Source of the DNA: Erythroxylum novogranatense
Taxonomy: Eukaryota > Streptophyta > Magnoliopsida > Malpighiales > Erythroxylaceae
Assembly: GCA_029891385.1 (NCBI GenBank)
Contig: CM057228.1
Span: forward strand, 65,168,523-65,232,522
DNA length: 64,000 nucleotides
Direction of reading: 5' to 3'
The notes beneath the pieces were generated by a model, which saw only the letters and a program-made list of their open reading frames with translations, did not search any database and had not been told where the DNA came from. Shown in pieces: positions 12,601-23,941 of the stretch. A program made the position numbers and the translations under genes. Within the stretch, counting starts at the first letter, position 1; each line of letters begins with the position of its first letter.

Positions 12601-13210
12601 TTGGCCTTTTTCTTCTTTGAATTAGAAGAAGAAGCATCCACCATTAGCACTTGCTATCTCTCTTGATAGCCTGCTTAGTTGTCTTGAGCAGATTGATCAG
12701 CTCTGGAATTGTTGTGGATTTTTGGTTTATCCGATAGTTTATCACAAACTGTGAATAACCATCAGACAATCCAACCAGAATTAAGTCTCTACTTAACTCA
12801 TAATCCATTACAAAACCTAAGACGGCCAATCTCTCAATATAGCCATTCATCTTTAGGGCATACTAGATAGCAGTTGTCCCTGGAGCCATCTTTATGGTGA
12901 GGAGAAGCCTTGAGGTCTCGAACCTTTCGGACCGGGCTTGCTCGTCAAACAGCTCCCTAAGATGAAATACTATAGAGTGAGCATCCATGGACTCGTGCTG
13001 CTGATGCAACTCTGGTGACATCAAGGCAAGCATAATGCAAGTATCCATATCACCGTCCTTTAGATGCTTACATGCTTTCTGATCCTTATCAGAAGCATCG
13101 ACAGCAGGTGCATCTGGAAGTGGAACATCTAGGACGTATCCCTGTTCCTCAGATCTGAGAACAATTCTCAGAGTCCTCAGCCAAGCAAGAAAATTCAGTC
13201 CAGAATAGAG
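9640..13210 (-). pseudogene. Inner Copia gag-pol, broken
   Basis: Reading the minus strand from about 13210: gag with LNFLAWLRTLRIVLRSEEQG and MDTCIMLALMSPELHQQ; a zinc knuckle (CGKSSH.RRNCK) near 12530; a protease active site (SVFDTGCGSYI) near 12385; integrase (LIHSDVCGPM and FIGDYSRYGYMYLM, 11864-11670; TPQHNGVAERRNRTLFDMV, ~11520-11470); reverse transcriptase (GVDYDETFSPVAMLKSIRIL, then LYVDDILLLGND near 10440); and RNase H to about 9640 (readable MLCTRPDVSYALSVTSRYQS near 10200-10260). Several stops and frame changes separate the blocks, so no polyprotein can be made as read. Some single-base breaks could be assembly error. Confidence 0.85.
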
Positions 13211-13394
13211 AGCATAAATTCACACTGAAAGACTTCTTCAATCAACCTAGCGCGATAGAGAGAAGGAATAATAGGATAGAATTGCCTGCATGATCATAAG
13301 GACTTGCATGATATGCATATGGCTCCCACTAGTTTCCTAGAATCCATAACCCTCTTTGAATCCAGAGAAACAAAGTGACATAATGTCTAGTGGG

Positions 13395-13812
13395 TCGATA
13401 TCCGACATTGCTAAGAGTGACCTTGGGTTTGCCCAACAAGCCACAACTTAGGTCAATCGGTAGGTATCGGTCATACCAATTGCATCATCGATAACCGACA
13501 TTAAGAATGACCTTGAGGTTAGCTCAACAAGCCACCTTATGTCTCGGAGGTATCGATATACCAATTACATCTTAGACACAACTATCGATCGTCTTATCAA
13601 CTTGTTGATGTGTGCACTTCATTGGGTATCAACTCTTTGATACGCATACATCTAATGTATGCTACCCAACTTCGCCTCTGTCCACGTTGACCTTGAGTTT
13701 ACTCAACAAACCAACGCTTCCAGTGAAAACCAACCCATTAATCCGAAAATCTTATTTTCATGGTTTGAACATATTCAGTATAGAGTGAGCTTGAGGTTAG
13801 CTCAACAACCCG
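13395..13812 (-). repeat. Diverged tandem repeats with hairpin cores in the inner Copia leader
   Basis: Four related units carry a short inverted repeat around gacCTTGAG..CTCAACaa: near 13418-13445 (ttggg/cccaa arms), 13508-13534, 13688-13715 and 13786-13811 (ttgag/ctcaa arms). The first two sit in a longer repeat of about 90 bp that also shares ccgacatt, ggtatcg and accaatt words. They lie in the ~2.2-kb untranslated leader between primer-binding site and gag. Confidence 0.7.
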
Positions 13813-14016
13813 ATTTCTATAAGAACTCGGTTCTTACCATATTAATGGAAGGCGTTAGTTTTCATATACCGAGGAGGATTTCGGATCTCATCTTCTGCTT
13901 CTCCAAGCCGTAGGATTATAGTCACCATGACTATATGGAATGATTTAGGGTATTTCATCAATCACATTGAGTTTATACCTAAAATCATCCATCATCCCAC
14001 CTTAGCAAGAAATTAT

Positions 14017-14262
14017 AGTCGACTGGTACATGTTCTAGTCGACTGGTAGACGTCTTGATCGACCGAACTAGTTCTGATCGACTATAGAATTTTAGATGTT
14101 CCAATGATTCGAACATGTTCTAGTCGATCTGGAATGAGTTATCAGTACGCCCAATGATTGGAACATGGTCTAGTCGATCGAATCAATTCTAGTCATTGAT
14201 CGAACATCTTCCAATGATCGAATTCACTTTCCAATGACCGAACTTGTTCTAATGATTTCGAA
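14017..14262 (-). repeat. Cluster of agtcgac / ccaatgatcgaac motifs in the inner Copia leader
   Basis: Interspersed copies of gttctagtcgac(t/c) variants and ccaatgat(t/c)gaac words. The agtcgact core is the same palindrome found in the LTR array of this element. Confidence 0.65.
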
Positions 14263-15365
14263 TCTACCCTTTGCTATCTAATCGGCTAATTTCTCAATCC
14301 GTGCAATTCCAATTCACAATACCATCATACCTAAGGTAATATCTGATAAATTTGATGTATCAATGAACAATTCATTGAACCATGAAAGCCTTATATGGTC
14401 AAACCATATGAAAAGCTTGAAATGAGTCAAAACTCATTAATGTCCAATTAATTTAGGAACACCCTAATTATCATCCTAAGCATCTCTAGCTAGCACATAC
14501 ATTATCAAATTTACTTCAGCACATGCCATAAAAATATGACGGTCAAAACAAACAAGATAATGCAATATACTAACGAGACGCTAATATGATCAATTAGGCA
14601 TTCAAAAATTCTAGGAAATGCAACTTCAAGCAATTCAGTTTGGCAATCATAATACATCAAGATAACATATTTTTAATCACATTAAAAATGGTTCAAGGCA
14701 TTGGAACTGAAAAAACACACTCAATCAAGCCAAGCAAAACAGTCCCAACAATTTTCACAAAACTGTCCAGTTCTGTACATTGCTTGAAATGATCAATGAA
14801 ACAATTTCAATAAATCATGAGAAAATTATATAGGTTACTACATGTTCAGAACATGCTACATGAATTTTTTTAGGATTTTAGGCCATCAAAAACTCAGTCA
14901 ACCTAAATAACAAAACCGATTCAAAATCTGTGTTCATCAGCACAGCAATTCCCAATAGCATAGAATAAATTCGTGAATAAATATCCAATCACCTTGAAAT
15001 CCAATTTCCATGCTCACAGACATTCACCAACATCTTAGAGACATTTAGGTGAAGGAAAATCCAGAAAACCATTTTTCTAGAATTTATTCTCGATTTTATA
15101 CTACTGTCTGTTCCAGAATCGTTTCACAAAACAGCATCTGGAACCTTAGGGAATTAATTAGCAAAAGTATATCAAATCAAATCGATAAATTCTGAAAATT
15201 CATAGACATATTCTCTAACATGTTATGAACATTTCTGGGCAGAAAATTTTCGAAAAATGCATCTCTATACAGAAACGAAATTTAGACAGTAAGCATGCAT
15301 CAACAGCAAATTCCATTAGGGATTCTGATCTTGCTTAGGTTAAAGCTTCATACGGGATACCAGAC

Positions 15366-15377
15366 GCTCTGATACCA
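15366..15377 (-). promoter_or_regulatory. Primer-binding site of inner Copia element
   Basis: gctctgatacca on the + strand is TGGTATCAGAGC on the minus strand, one base from the 5' LTR end at 15379. It fixes the element's orientation. Confidence 0.92.
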
Positions 15378-15378
15378 C

Positions 15379-17358
15379 TGTAGGAAAATCCCGGGTAGTA
15401 CATCACATGTACACGCAGCGGAAAACAAAAATTTTTGTTCCCGGGACTTTCCCGATCCCCAGGATCCAGGTATCCGAATGAAGACATCAACCTAAATAGC
15501 CAAAAGAGACTATCTCTAAAGGTAATCCACGCAGAGATCAGAAAACCTAACCGAATCAAACCCCTTTGACCCGGGAATAGCTAGAACAGATTAAAGCCTG
15601 CTAGAGCCTACCTCTGTCCTGGAGAGCTTAAGGAGACGTTGAACAAAGCTTGGAGAGGAAGAGAAACTTGAATATGAGATGATGATTTTGGAAAGCATGA
15701 AAGATGGAGAACTCTTTCTCTCCTTTCATGCCTAAACCTACGAAGAACCATTCTTCAAGGATGAAAAATGAGCATCGTATGCTCTCCTCATGGCCACGAA
15801 GATCACCATAAGAAAATGAACAAAAACTCCTTTTTTTTCATTTTTATCAAGCCATCCGATCATCAACATCCATTCACCTTTTCATTTTGTCTTTTTGTCA
15901 TTTATTACATTAATGACTAAGCTTATTCAAGAAGCTTCCATGCTTCACCTTTCTCTTCCACGTACACAAGCTTTAATTTATTAATTAATTAATTAATTAA
16001 TTAGTTAATTAATCAATTAATAAATAATTGCTAAGGTCCATCCAATGGAGTTGGCCCCACAAACCATCAAGACCCAGATCAAAATGACTCCTAAACCTTT
16101 CTTAGCAATATTGATGTCGCGATCTCATCGGGACATATCCCAATCCCATTGGGATCCGATTAATCCTAATGCTCTCCATAATTGGAACTCTGTCCAATTA
16201 CTATTTTACAGATTCTCTGAGACACTCTTATGCGTGTGACCCTTTAGGCTCCCGGTTATGTTGGCCACTTAGATCAACAATTAATCTAAGCAAGTCATGA
16301 GCGGTATCTAGCAACACATCACGACCCCAATTGACCGGAAAGTAATCGGTTTGATGTATTCATCAAGAACCAGATCACGAACCCTTCCATGACAATTAGT
16401 GCAATTCGTCCTTTCACCATCCTATACCCCACTTGGTTATGAGTATGGTCAAAGTGTCAACTCTCACTAGACCGAGTCTAGCCCAGTGATAACAGATCTC
16501 GCCTTATGACTCATTACTCTATATGTCCATGAAGACACTCTCCATGACATATTCACTCCGCCGAGATTTCGAGTAATGATCCCGATAAGAGGCCGTGGGT
16601 ATCTCTCTCGCTAATCCGAAGTGGTGAATCCTTTATTGGCTACTCAATTACCTTGAATACCTCAAACTGCACCCAAGCACCACCCTATGAGTTACCTCCG
16701 AAGGCAACAAGGAATGGAGTCAAGCACGTAATCAAGATCAAGGTATCCTCGAGTACCTCAAGTCTAAGGATACTTGCACCATTCTATGATGAGATTATCA
16801 CCGACACTAGATAAGATATCCATGTGATGATCTCATGGCGGTCATCCAATGAACTTACTACCGCTAGTAAGCATCCACATGTCAATTCTAAATATCTCAT
16901 ATTTACGGTTTTCGAGATCTACCGCTTGATCCAATCAAGGAATATGACATGTGTTAGTCTATCCGGATTAATGATGTCCGGTCTCATTAATCCTATGACT
17001 AGGAAAATTTAGATCTTGACATAATTACACATGATAGGAATCTCGTGAGTATGATCACATCATAATTTCCTTCATGCTATGTCATATATCATGGACTTCA
17101 TTAATTTGATTAAAGATCCAATCAATTCATAAACAATGTTCATGAACATCAAATTAATGAATTATGCCTTTTCTTTATTTATTCATTCACCGCATACGAC
17201 ATTTGTGAATAAAACGCGCTAAAGGGGATTGTCTTTAGGGCACAAATAAATAGTACCGTCCTTGAATAAGTCGACTTATGCAATGTACAAGTCGACTTAT
17301 CGGTACTGGACATGTGTAAGTCGTCTTGCATAAGCACACAAGTCGACTTACACTTACA
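15379..17358 (-). repeat. 5' LTR of inner Copia element
   Basis: 1,980 bp, same landmarks as the 7641-9613 copy including the (ttaa)n run (~15976-16015) and the aagtcgactt array near 17265-17350. Differences from the other LTR are rich in one- and two-base insertions/deletions. Confidence 0.92.
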
Positions 17359-17363
17359 ATAAT

Positions 17364-19700
17364 TGCATTATACAATTATAAAAGTGTTTTGACATTTCTT
17401 GATGATTTTTCACATCAAAGTCATGTGTTCTTGCTTAAAGTCTGAAGGTTGAGAACCAGTTGGAAAAATTCATCAAGATAGTTAGATTTGACTATGGAGG
17501 AGAATATCATGACAAACATTATGTTCAGGACTTTAAAAGGTCCATTTGCCAAATATATAGAGTCAGTTAGAATAGTGACTTAGTTCATTATGCCAAGTAG
17601 TTCTGAGCAAAATGGTATGTTGCCGAAAGGCATAGCTCCACCCTGAAGGACTTAAAGAAGTCAATGCAGAGCAGGACTAATCTACCTATCTAGAAGGAGA
17701 AGAACTCAGCCTTGCGCACAATTGCGTAAAGGACCGTCCTACCTCAGTAGGAGGCTCAGTAGGATAATCCTTATAAAGAAAGATTGCATACTCATTCCTT
17801 TCATTGCTATTTAGTAAAATATCTCAACCACTTTAGGGCTACAGCTTTTACTGTAGATAAGGAGGGATCAGAATAGTGGAATCACAATCAGCCAAGTATC
17901 TGGAATATCATGTCTATGATGATGATAGGTCTTTTGACCTTTTGAATGATAGCAGGGCGGATACTACAATTATCCTGTACCAGCTACTAATACAGTGAGA
18001 TCTAGTGGATCTAGATTTTTGTACTGTACCTGTACAGAAACAGGAACCCATACCTGTGCACATAAAGGGATTCCCGAGGGTACAAGATCTAATAAGGTTA
18101 AGTAAATCCACTAGAGTAAGACGACCTACTATCCCATATGACAACATAGTCTGTCAGGTGCACTAGACTATGTTATTAGACATATTATGAATCCAATTAC
18201 TTTCACAAAAGCTATTTCTGGACCCAATGCGGATGTGTGGTGGGATGCGATGAATGACGAGATGCAAGCCATAAAGCATAGTAAGATCTAGGAGCTGGTT
18301 GATTTTCATTAGGAACTGCAAGCTTTTCAGTTGTAAATAAAGTTTAAGACCTAAAGGATTTCAGGATAAAGTTTAACAGTTTATGGGCTTGCTCAATTGC
18401 ATAAGGGTTCACTCAGGGAAAAAGGCTAACTTTGTGTTACCTTTTTCTAGTATCCTTGTAGGATACATTTTGAGTGATAAGCAATTGTAGCTTATGATGA
18501 TATAGAGTTACATCAAAAAGTTGTCAAAACCATCTTCCTAAGTAAAAACCTTTATGAAGTGGTCTATACGGTACAGTCTGTAGGGTCCCAGGATCCAAAA
18601 AGTACTTACATGGTTTAGAGTTATGTAGATCAATATATAGTTTACAATAAACCTCCTGAAAGTGATACCTTACAAATGGTGAGGTTATGGCCTCTTTCGG
18701 CTTCTTGGAAAGTAAAGTTAAAAGGATGCTTGTACTATGTAGTTGAGGGGAGCAAGTTATCTTCCTATCACTGCATAAGGATGGTAAATTGCTTATATCA
18801 AGTCACTTGATCATGTTGTATGAGGATAAGCAACTTTTGGTCAAGAACCTTGACATAAGGACCTTAGTATAGCATCTTTTGTCCTAGGTATTTGGATTCA
18901 CCAAGACATATCTTAACACTCAACAGATCTCTCAAAGAATGCATACATTAAGTATGTGTTACAAAGATTTAATACGGTTGACAGTAAACATGTCGTAACA
19001 CCTATCTCTCATAGTGAGAGATAATCTTTGGTACAGTACCCAAAGAATAAAGTAAAGAGACAAGTTATGTGGAATTTTTTGTATTTTAGTACGGTGGATA
19101 GCTGATGCATGCTCAGTTATGTACTAGATAGGACATTGCATTTATTGGTTGACTGTTTGGTCAATATCTGGTTAATCCAGTTATAGACTTTAGGAATGTA
19201 GTCTAATGAGCGTTGAGATATTTGAAGGAATCAAGGATTATATGTTGACATATAGTAAAGTCAACAGACTCAACCTCGTATGGAATTCAGATTTAAAGTT
19301 AGCTATGTGTTCGGATGATCAAAAGTTCACTTAAGGTTACAGTTCAAGTTTGCAGATAGTATAATGTCGTAGAAGTGTGCCGTTGAGACACGTGTAACTT
19401 CTTCAACTAGGCATGCAGAGTGTGCCAAGGGGCTGCTTCACCGACGGTTTAACTTAGAAATTTGATTTCTGAGTGATCTGTGGTCCATTCAGTAGCTAGA
19501 CCCATCTAGTTTTACTGTGACATTCTTCTTACAGTGTTGTTTAATGACAACGAAGAATATCACAGGGTCATAGTAGTTAAAGGTCAATTATTTGGTCATA
19601 AGGTATTGACATGAAAAGTGGCATTAAGGTTTGGAGCATTTAAGGACTGAGAAATTATGAGTCGATCCTTTAACTAAAGGACTTCACCTACTTATGTTTG
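17364..19700 (+). pseudogene. Outer Copia integrase / RT / RNase H, resumed after the nested insertion
   Basis: Integrase-like frames continue from 17364. A degenerate version of the DRGGEY..DF core is readable around 17490-17560, and a degenerate equivalent of the GVAERRNRTL motif near 17610-17650. The start of the reverse transcriptase domain is clear at 18185-18300 (NPITFTKAISGPNADVWWDA). RNase H and the C-terminal tail are recognisable only in pieces to about 19700. Frequent in-frame stops, no usable ORF. Confidence 0.6.
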
Positions 19701-19982
19701 TAACACAAGTATGCTGTATGGGTGTTTTGATGTCGTTAGACACCGCAAGTTAGGGGATCGTTGTGTTTACTCCATGTACATTTGTACAATTTAAAGTATT
19801 ATGATAGTATGATGGTTATTGATGAAGATGATTATCGTTTATCCTCAGTATTGCGTGTCATCATACATCGTCATAGTACGTATGAAAGTCTTAAGATTTG
19901 TGTCAATCTTAAGCATTTGAAAGTCATTGAGCATATATACAGATTGACCTTGTGCCTATGTCATTTAGACACGTACAATTTA

Positions 19983-20165
19983 GCATAGATATCTATAAAG
20001 TTTTACATGACATAAGGGGATATAAGTTTTTAATCCCATAAAGGTTCTCTAATGCAGTTCAGTATTCAGTTGGAGAACATAAAGGTTTTCTCTAATGTTG
20101 TTTAGCATTTGGTGAGAGAAAACATGATTTCTGTAATGCAGTTTAGCATAAAGCTGAAGAAATTG
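19983..20165 (+). repeat. Short direct repeats in the outer Copia 3' untranslated region
   Basis: Three diverged units built on cataaagg(t)t..tctctaatg(c/t)(a/t)gtt(c/t)agt/ca..ggagaa. They lie between the RNase H remnant and the 3' LTR. Confidence 0.5.
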
Positions 20166-20479
20166 AGACCTACAAACGAAGATGATACAAGTAGATCATA
20201 AAGGTATCATCATAGTTTGCCACACTCCATTTTTCCATTCATGTTAGTAAGGTATTAGGTATTCGTGATTGTATTGGATCTGTGTCACACAGGACACATG
20301 CATCTGATGCTTTTTGGTACCGAAGGCCTTGCAGGACAGAATGATGGACTTTCGTTATCTTTGGATCAAATGTTTGTTTTTAAAACTTAGTCGACTATAC
20401 AGTTGCGTGGCTTAACCGAGTTTTTAAATTATTTTTAAACTAGAGTCTACTGCAATTAATGCTAGTCCAAATGAGAGAT

Positions 20480-20989
20480 TGTAAGACATTTTGTCCACGT
20501 CTCATAAAGTTGGACTAACATTAATTGCAATTTTAGTTTTTAAATAAATTACCGGTTGAGTTACGTCATTTGATCCTGATAAAGATAATAAAGTGACCCA
20601 ATAAATGATCTAGATTAATGGGTCGAAGTCCGGATGAAAAATAGGTCCCGATCAGTGTGGACCGAGTCCATATCAGCCTTGTGATGGGAAAGCCCGATAT
20701 GGAAGCTATATAAAGGTAAGGTCTCTTGCAGTTACTCAAGAAGCTGATCTCGAGCATAAGGATTCTCATTAGGGAAGCTCAGGATTTGAGGAAACTATTA
20801 AAAGGCCTTGCCCATGAGCCGGTGAGCACTTTCCACTAAAGACCCTGGAAGATTCGGAGACGTTTAGAGCTCGAAATCGGCTTCGGAATCAAAGATGGAA
20901 TCGAAATCCCAGTATTCCGCATTACCTTTGTTTTTAATCATTTCATGTAGATTCGGGGTACGTAATAAAGTTCCCACTACGTACTACCA
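20480..20989 (+). repeat. 3' LTR of outer Copia element
   Basis: Starts TGTAAGAC directly after a purine-rich tract and ends just before the TGTGA duplication at 20990-20994. Confidence 0.92.
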
Positions 20990-20994
20990 TGTGA

Positions 20995-21514
20995 ATCTAT
21001 AAAGTTATACTTTAACCAAGTTGTTGAGTCTTCTTTAACTGTGTCAAGATTGTAGTTGAGGAATGAGTTTATGATTGTTAGGAAGCCTGTGTGATCTGAA
21101 TGTAATTATCTTAACTTTTGAAATGGCTAGAATGGAGAGTCAAAGAGAGTTGAACCCAGGAAGCATATGTAGAAGTATGAAATTATTCCAATTATGAAAT
21201 CAAAAATTGCTTTTCTCATCATTCCTACTTCTAAATTTAATCACTATTGTCATGAAATGTCAGTGATTAGTGGTCCACGAATCATCCAACTCGTTACCCG
21301 TGCTCCAAAAGCACCTTTCCCTGTAGATATTTATCGTGCATCCATCTGACTACAGTGATTCATTATAATTTGGAAAGTGTAATATAGTAACGAATAAAAT
21401 TAAATTGAGCATCTGTTTTAAATTTTGAATAATCCTTCATTAAATTAAAAAGACTTTATATAATGTGTCCAATTAATGGGTTGTGGGATGAGCAAGAACG
21501 TGGTGGTGAGAATG
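20995..21514. other. Gene-free spacer between Copia and CACTA elements
   Basis: AT-rich sequence with no recognisable gene or repeat. It would join to 4152 if the Copia nest were removed. The three bases after it (aga, 21515-21517) are the left CACTA target-site duplication. Confidence 0.5.
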
Positions 21515-21517
21515 AGA

Positions 21518-21530
21518 CACTACAAGAAAA
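21518..21530 (+). repeat. CACTA left terminal inverted repeat
   Basis: CACTACAAGAAAA, perfect complement of 31026-31038. Confidence 0.95.
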
Positions 21531-21535
21531 ATGAC

Positions 21536-21940
21536 TTTCTCCGACGGAATATTCCGTCGGAGAAATGGATAGTTCCGTCGGCAATTTTATTTGCCGACAG
21601 AACACGACGAATGAAGGAAGCGTCGTTAAAATTGCGGTCGTTATAGCTTCCCGACGGAAATATTCCATCGGTTTTTGTCAACGGGTAACCGACGGAATAT
21701 GATCCGTTGTTGTCAAATTGCGACGATAGATGACGTCGGTGAATGTCACACGTCACCGACGGAATATTCCCGTCAGTATATTTTAGGGACGGATTAACCA
21801 TCGCAAATATTCCGAAGTAAGTTATATCTTTAACGACGGAATGTCGGACGTCGCCAAATTTAGTCCATATTAGGTTCCGACGGTTTGTCTCATTCCGTCG
21901 AAAAATATTCACCGACGGAATGAGACATTCCGTCGGTACA
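21536..21940. repeat. CACTA left subterminal repeat region
   Basis: Many direct and inverted copies of (a/c)cgacggaat(a), including a 30-bp perfect palindrome at 21536-21565 and a 12-bp inverted pair with a 3-base spacer at 21911-21937. In characterised En/Spm elements such repeats bind the TNPA-type protein; that role here is inferred. Confidence 0.85.
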
Positions 21941-22117
21941 AAAAAGAGGTGAAACCCCATTGGGTGCATATTTAATTGGCCATCCACACATCAACCAGTA
22001 CATCAAAGATTTGTATAATGACAATTAATTGGTTGTACATTATTTGAAATCCACATCAACCAAAGACATCAAATAATATTAAACAATGTCAATTGGAATA
22101 CAATTGGATAAAACATA

Positions 22118-23364
22118 TCAAAGTAAACAAAATTGTTTTGATTGTACCTTAAAATCATGAGTATGAAAATCTAAAGTTGTGGTGGTCGTTGGTGGTCCTT
22201 TGGAGAACTTCCTTCGATTGTTCGGACGGTGGTTGCAAATTGAGCCATCTGCGATAATCTCTTCTCTCATCTTCGCCATCCGCTCTCTCATTCGTAGCTC
22301 CATCGGTCCCTCGATTCGTTGCTCCTGCTCCCTCATCCGTTGTTCCTCCCGCCTGCTCGCTTCCTCACCGTTGTTCCTCCCGCTCTGTCTCGCCCCTCTT
22401 CCAAATGAGCAATCTTGTCCATTAATGTTTGTCTTGTTGCGGAGCTCGATGACTTCATTGTTGTTCGATGGCCTAGTGGACTTTCGCCAGATTGGACATG
22501 GAAGATTGGGAATAACATGTGTTCCCATACGAACCTAGACCAAATATTCTGCCACGACGATCCCTACCACCCACGGCCTCAAAATACGTCTGAGACACGT
22601 CTATAGGTTGTTCCTCCTGCATTCGCCGCTCTAGTGTTTGTTGTAATTGGTCCTATCGTATGTGAAGTTAACATAAAGACGAAGGACGGGAGCAGTATGT
22701 AGAAATTAAAAAAAGCAATAAGTGGACATACATTCAGCTCTCGACAGCGGTTGTTGATGAAGGTTACACCGTCATGCTTCTTCGTGTGAGTATGCAGAAA
22801 TAACTGAAGGGGGTAGGCTTCATTCCCAATGACTTCTCCTACATGAGAAAGACTAAAACGTTAGATGTGAAGTTGTTTGATATTCGCCTTTAGTTGGACA
22901 ATGAAAATAAGTCAACACTGCCATATATAAGTGGCAGCAGATAGGTAGACCATTATCATTATGCATAATACAACGAAGCTAACTATCGAAAAAATTAGTG
23001 TAAACTGTAGATACTTACAAGTCTGTCTGCATGCTCTTGGTGAGTTATTGAGCCACCCGTATATGTACGGAAGACTCATGACTGTGCCACCACGCCTCAT
23101 TGGCGAGTTACATCCTGAGATGGACATTGCTGCAGGTGATGCCCAATACGCCAGCCAATGACTCCAAATATCTTCCGAAATAAAGCGGGGTCGTGAACCA
23201 GCCTTGTTTATTGTGTTAATGAAGTCGCGATAACGTGTACGAGCTCGCCTCTCCCAGAATTTGTAAATGCTCCCATCCAAAGTAGCGTCCCAGAAAAATG
23301 CTTTCTGATTAAAGAACAAAACAAAATGTTAGTTAACGCCAAACTATATATATATTAATCATGA

Positions 23365-23422
<58 letters not shown>

Positions 23423-23941
23423 ATGAAATAATTATTGTACCTCGAACTCATGAAAATATAATTGTTTCGTTACTGCAGTGATATTCTTCCACGTATATCC
23501 ATCGGGTTCAATCATTTCCTTAAAAGTGGAGGTCATCTGCCTGGAAACCATTCCAGACGGTATGAACCTAAAACAAGAAGTCAGTGTAGTGTACAAATAG
23601 ACCGAAAATAGAAAGGCTAGAAACAGTGCATAATCTTATCATATTACTTACTGGTCATTGATGTAAGTGATATACTTTCGCCCATCATCTCCTACAGATC
23701 CAGGTTGTTGGGCATGTCCCCCATCCCCTATTGTGGTATTGGATGATAAATGAGTTGGCGTAGGGGATGGTGTGGCATTAGTAGCAGCAGGTGATGGCTC
23801 ATCTGCAACGGGAGGATGTGTAGGAGGAGGAGGTGAGTCAGTGCGAGTCCCAGACCATGACAATCCACCTTCACACGGCTGCCCGCCAAACATCCCTCTA
23901 AACCTCGGCCGCATAACCTCACGTGGTCTCTTAGGTCCCAT
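22118..23941 (-). pseudogene. Ptta/En/Spm (TNPA-like, Transposase_24) gene of the CACTA element
   Basis: Second element gene, predicted to encode the accessory DNA-binding transposition protein. Exon 1 starts at 23941 (MGPKRPREVMRPRFRG.. then a Pro/Ser/Thr-rich linker) and ends in CA|GTAAGT near 23653. Exon 2 (about 23571-23441) encodes FIPSGMVSRQMTSTF and TVTKQLYFHEFE-like sequence. An (AT)n-bearing intron follows. Exon 3 (about 23305 down to 23030) encodes KAFFWDATLDGSIYKFWERR and FISEDIWSHWLAYW, then changes frame near 23100 before YTGGSITHQEHADRL. Exon 4 (~22845-22733) encodes LFLHTHTKKHDGVTF. A later block near 22600-22520 carries VGGRDRRGRIFGLGSYGN. The end is a Glu/Arg-rich coiled-coil-like tail in a shifted frame. 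Frame changes indicate a pseudogene, or assembly indels. Confidence 0.7.
23369..23419. repeat. (AT)n microsatellite
   Basis: About 25 uninterrupted AT units, inside an intron of the CACTA Ptta-like gene. Confidence 0.95.

Larger units (their letters stand above)
7641..17358 (-). mobile_element. Inner nested Copia LTR retrotransposon
   Basis: A 9,718-bp element on the minus strand: LTRs at 7641-9613 (3') and 15379-17358 (5'), bounded by a perfect 5-bp duplication ATAAT (7636-7640 and 17359-17363). On the minus strand each LTR begins TGTAAGTGTAAGTCGACTT and ends ATTTTCCTACA. The primer-binding site abuts the 5' LTR, and a purine tract (aagtgggagatt on minus, about 9614-9625) abuts the 3' LTR. 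Domain order on minus is gag, zinc knuckle, protease, integrase, RT, RNase H, typical of Copia. The LTRs (~1.98 kb) are long for Copia; Angela/Tork-like placement is possible but untested. Coding frames contain many stops. Confidence 0.93.
4153..20989 (+). mobile_element. Outer Copia LTR retrotransposon (nested host), degenerate
   Basis: LTRs of 514 bp (4153-4666) and 510 bp (20480-20989) share a TGTAAGACATTTTGTCCACG start and are flanked by the perfect 5-bp duplication TGTGA (4148-4152 and 20990-20994). An initiator-Met-type primer-binding site follows the 5' LTR and a purine-rich tract (aaatgagagat) precedes the 3' LTR. Removing the nested 7641-17358 element and one ATAAT copy leaves about 7.1 kb. 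Domain order on + is gag, GAG-pre-integrase, integrase (split by the insertion), reverse transcriptase and RNase H, as in Copia. The two LTRs differ at many positions, mostly transitions, and all coding parts carry stops, so the copy is old and inactive. Confidence 0.9.

Noticed and set aside
22179..22538. 119-codon + strand frame opposite the CACTA Ptta-like gene
   Set aside because: Shadow of the Glu/Arg-rich coiled-coil region on the minus strand.
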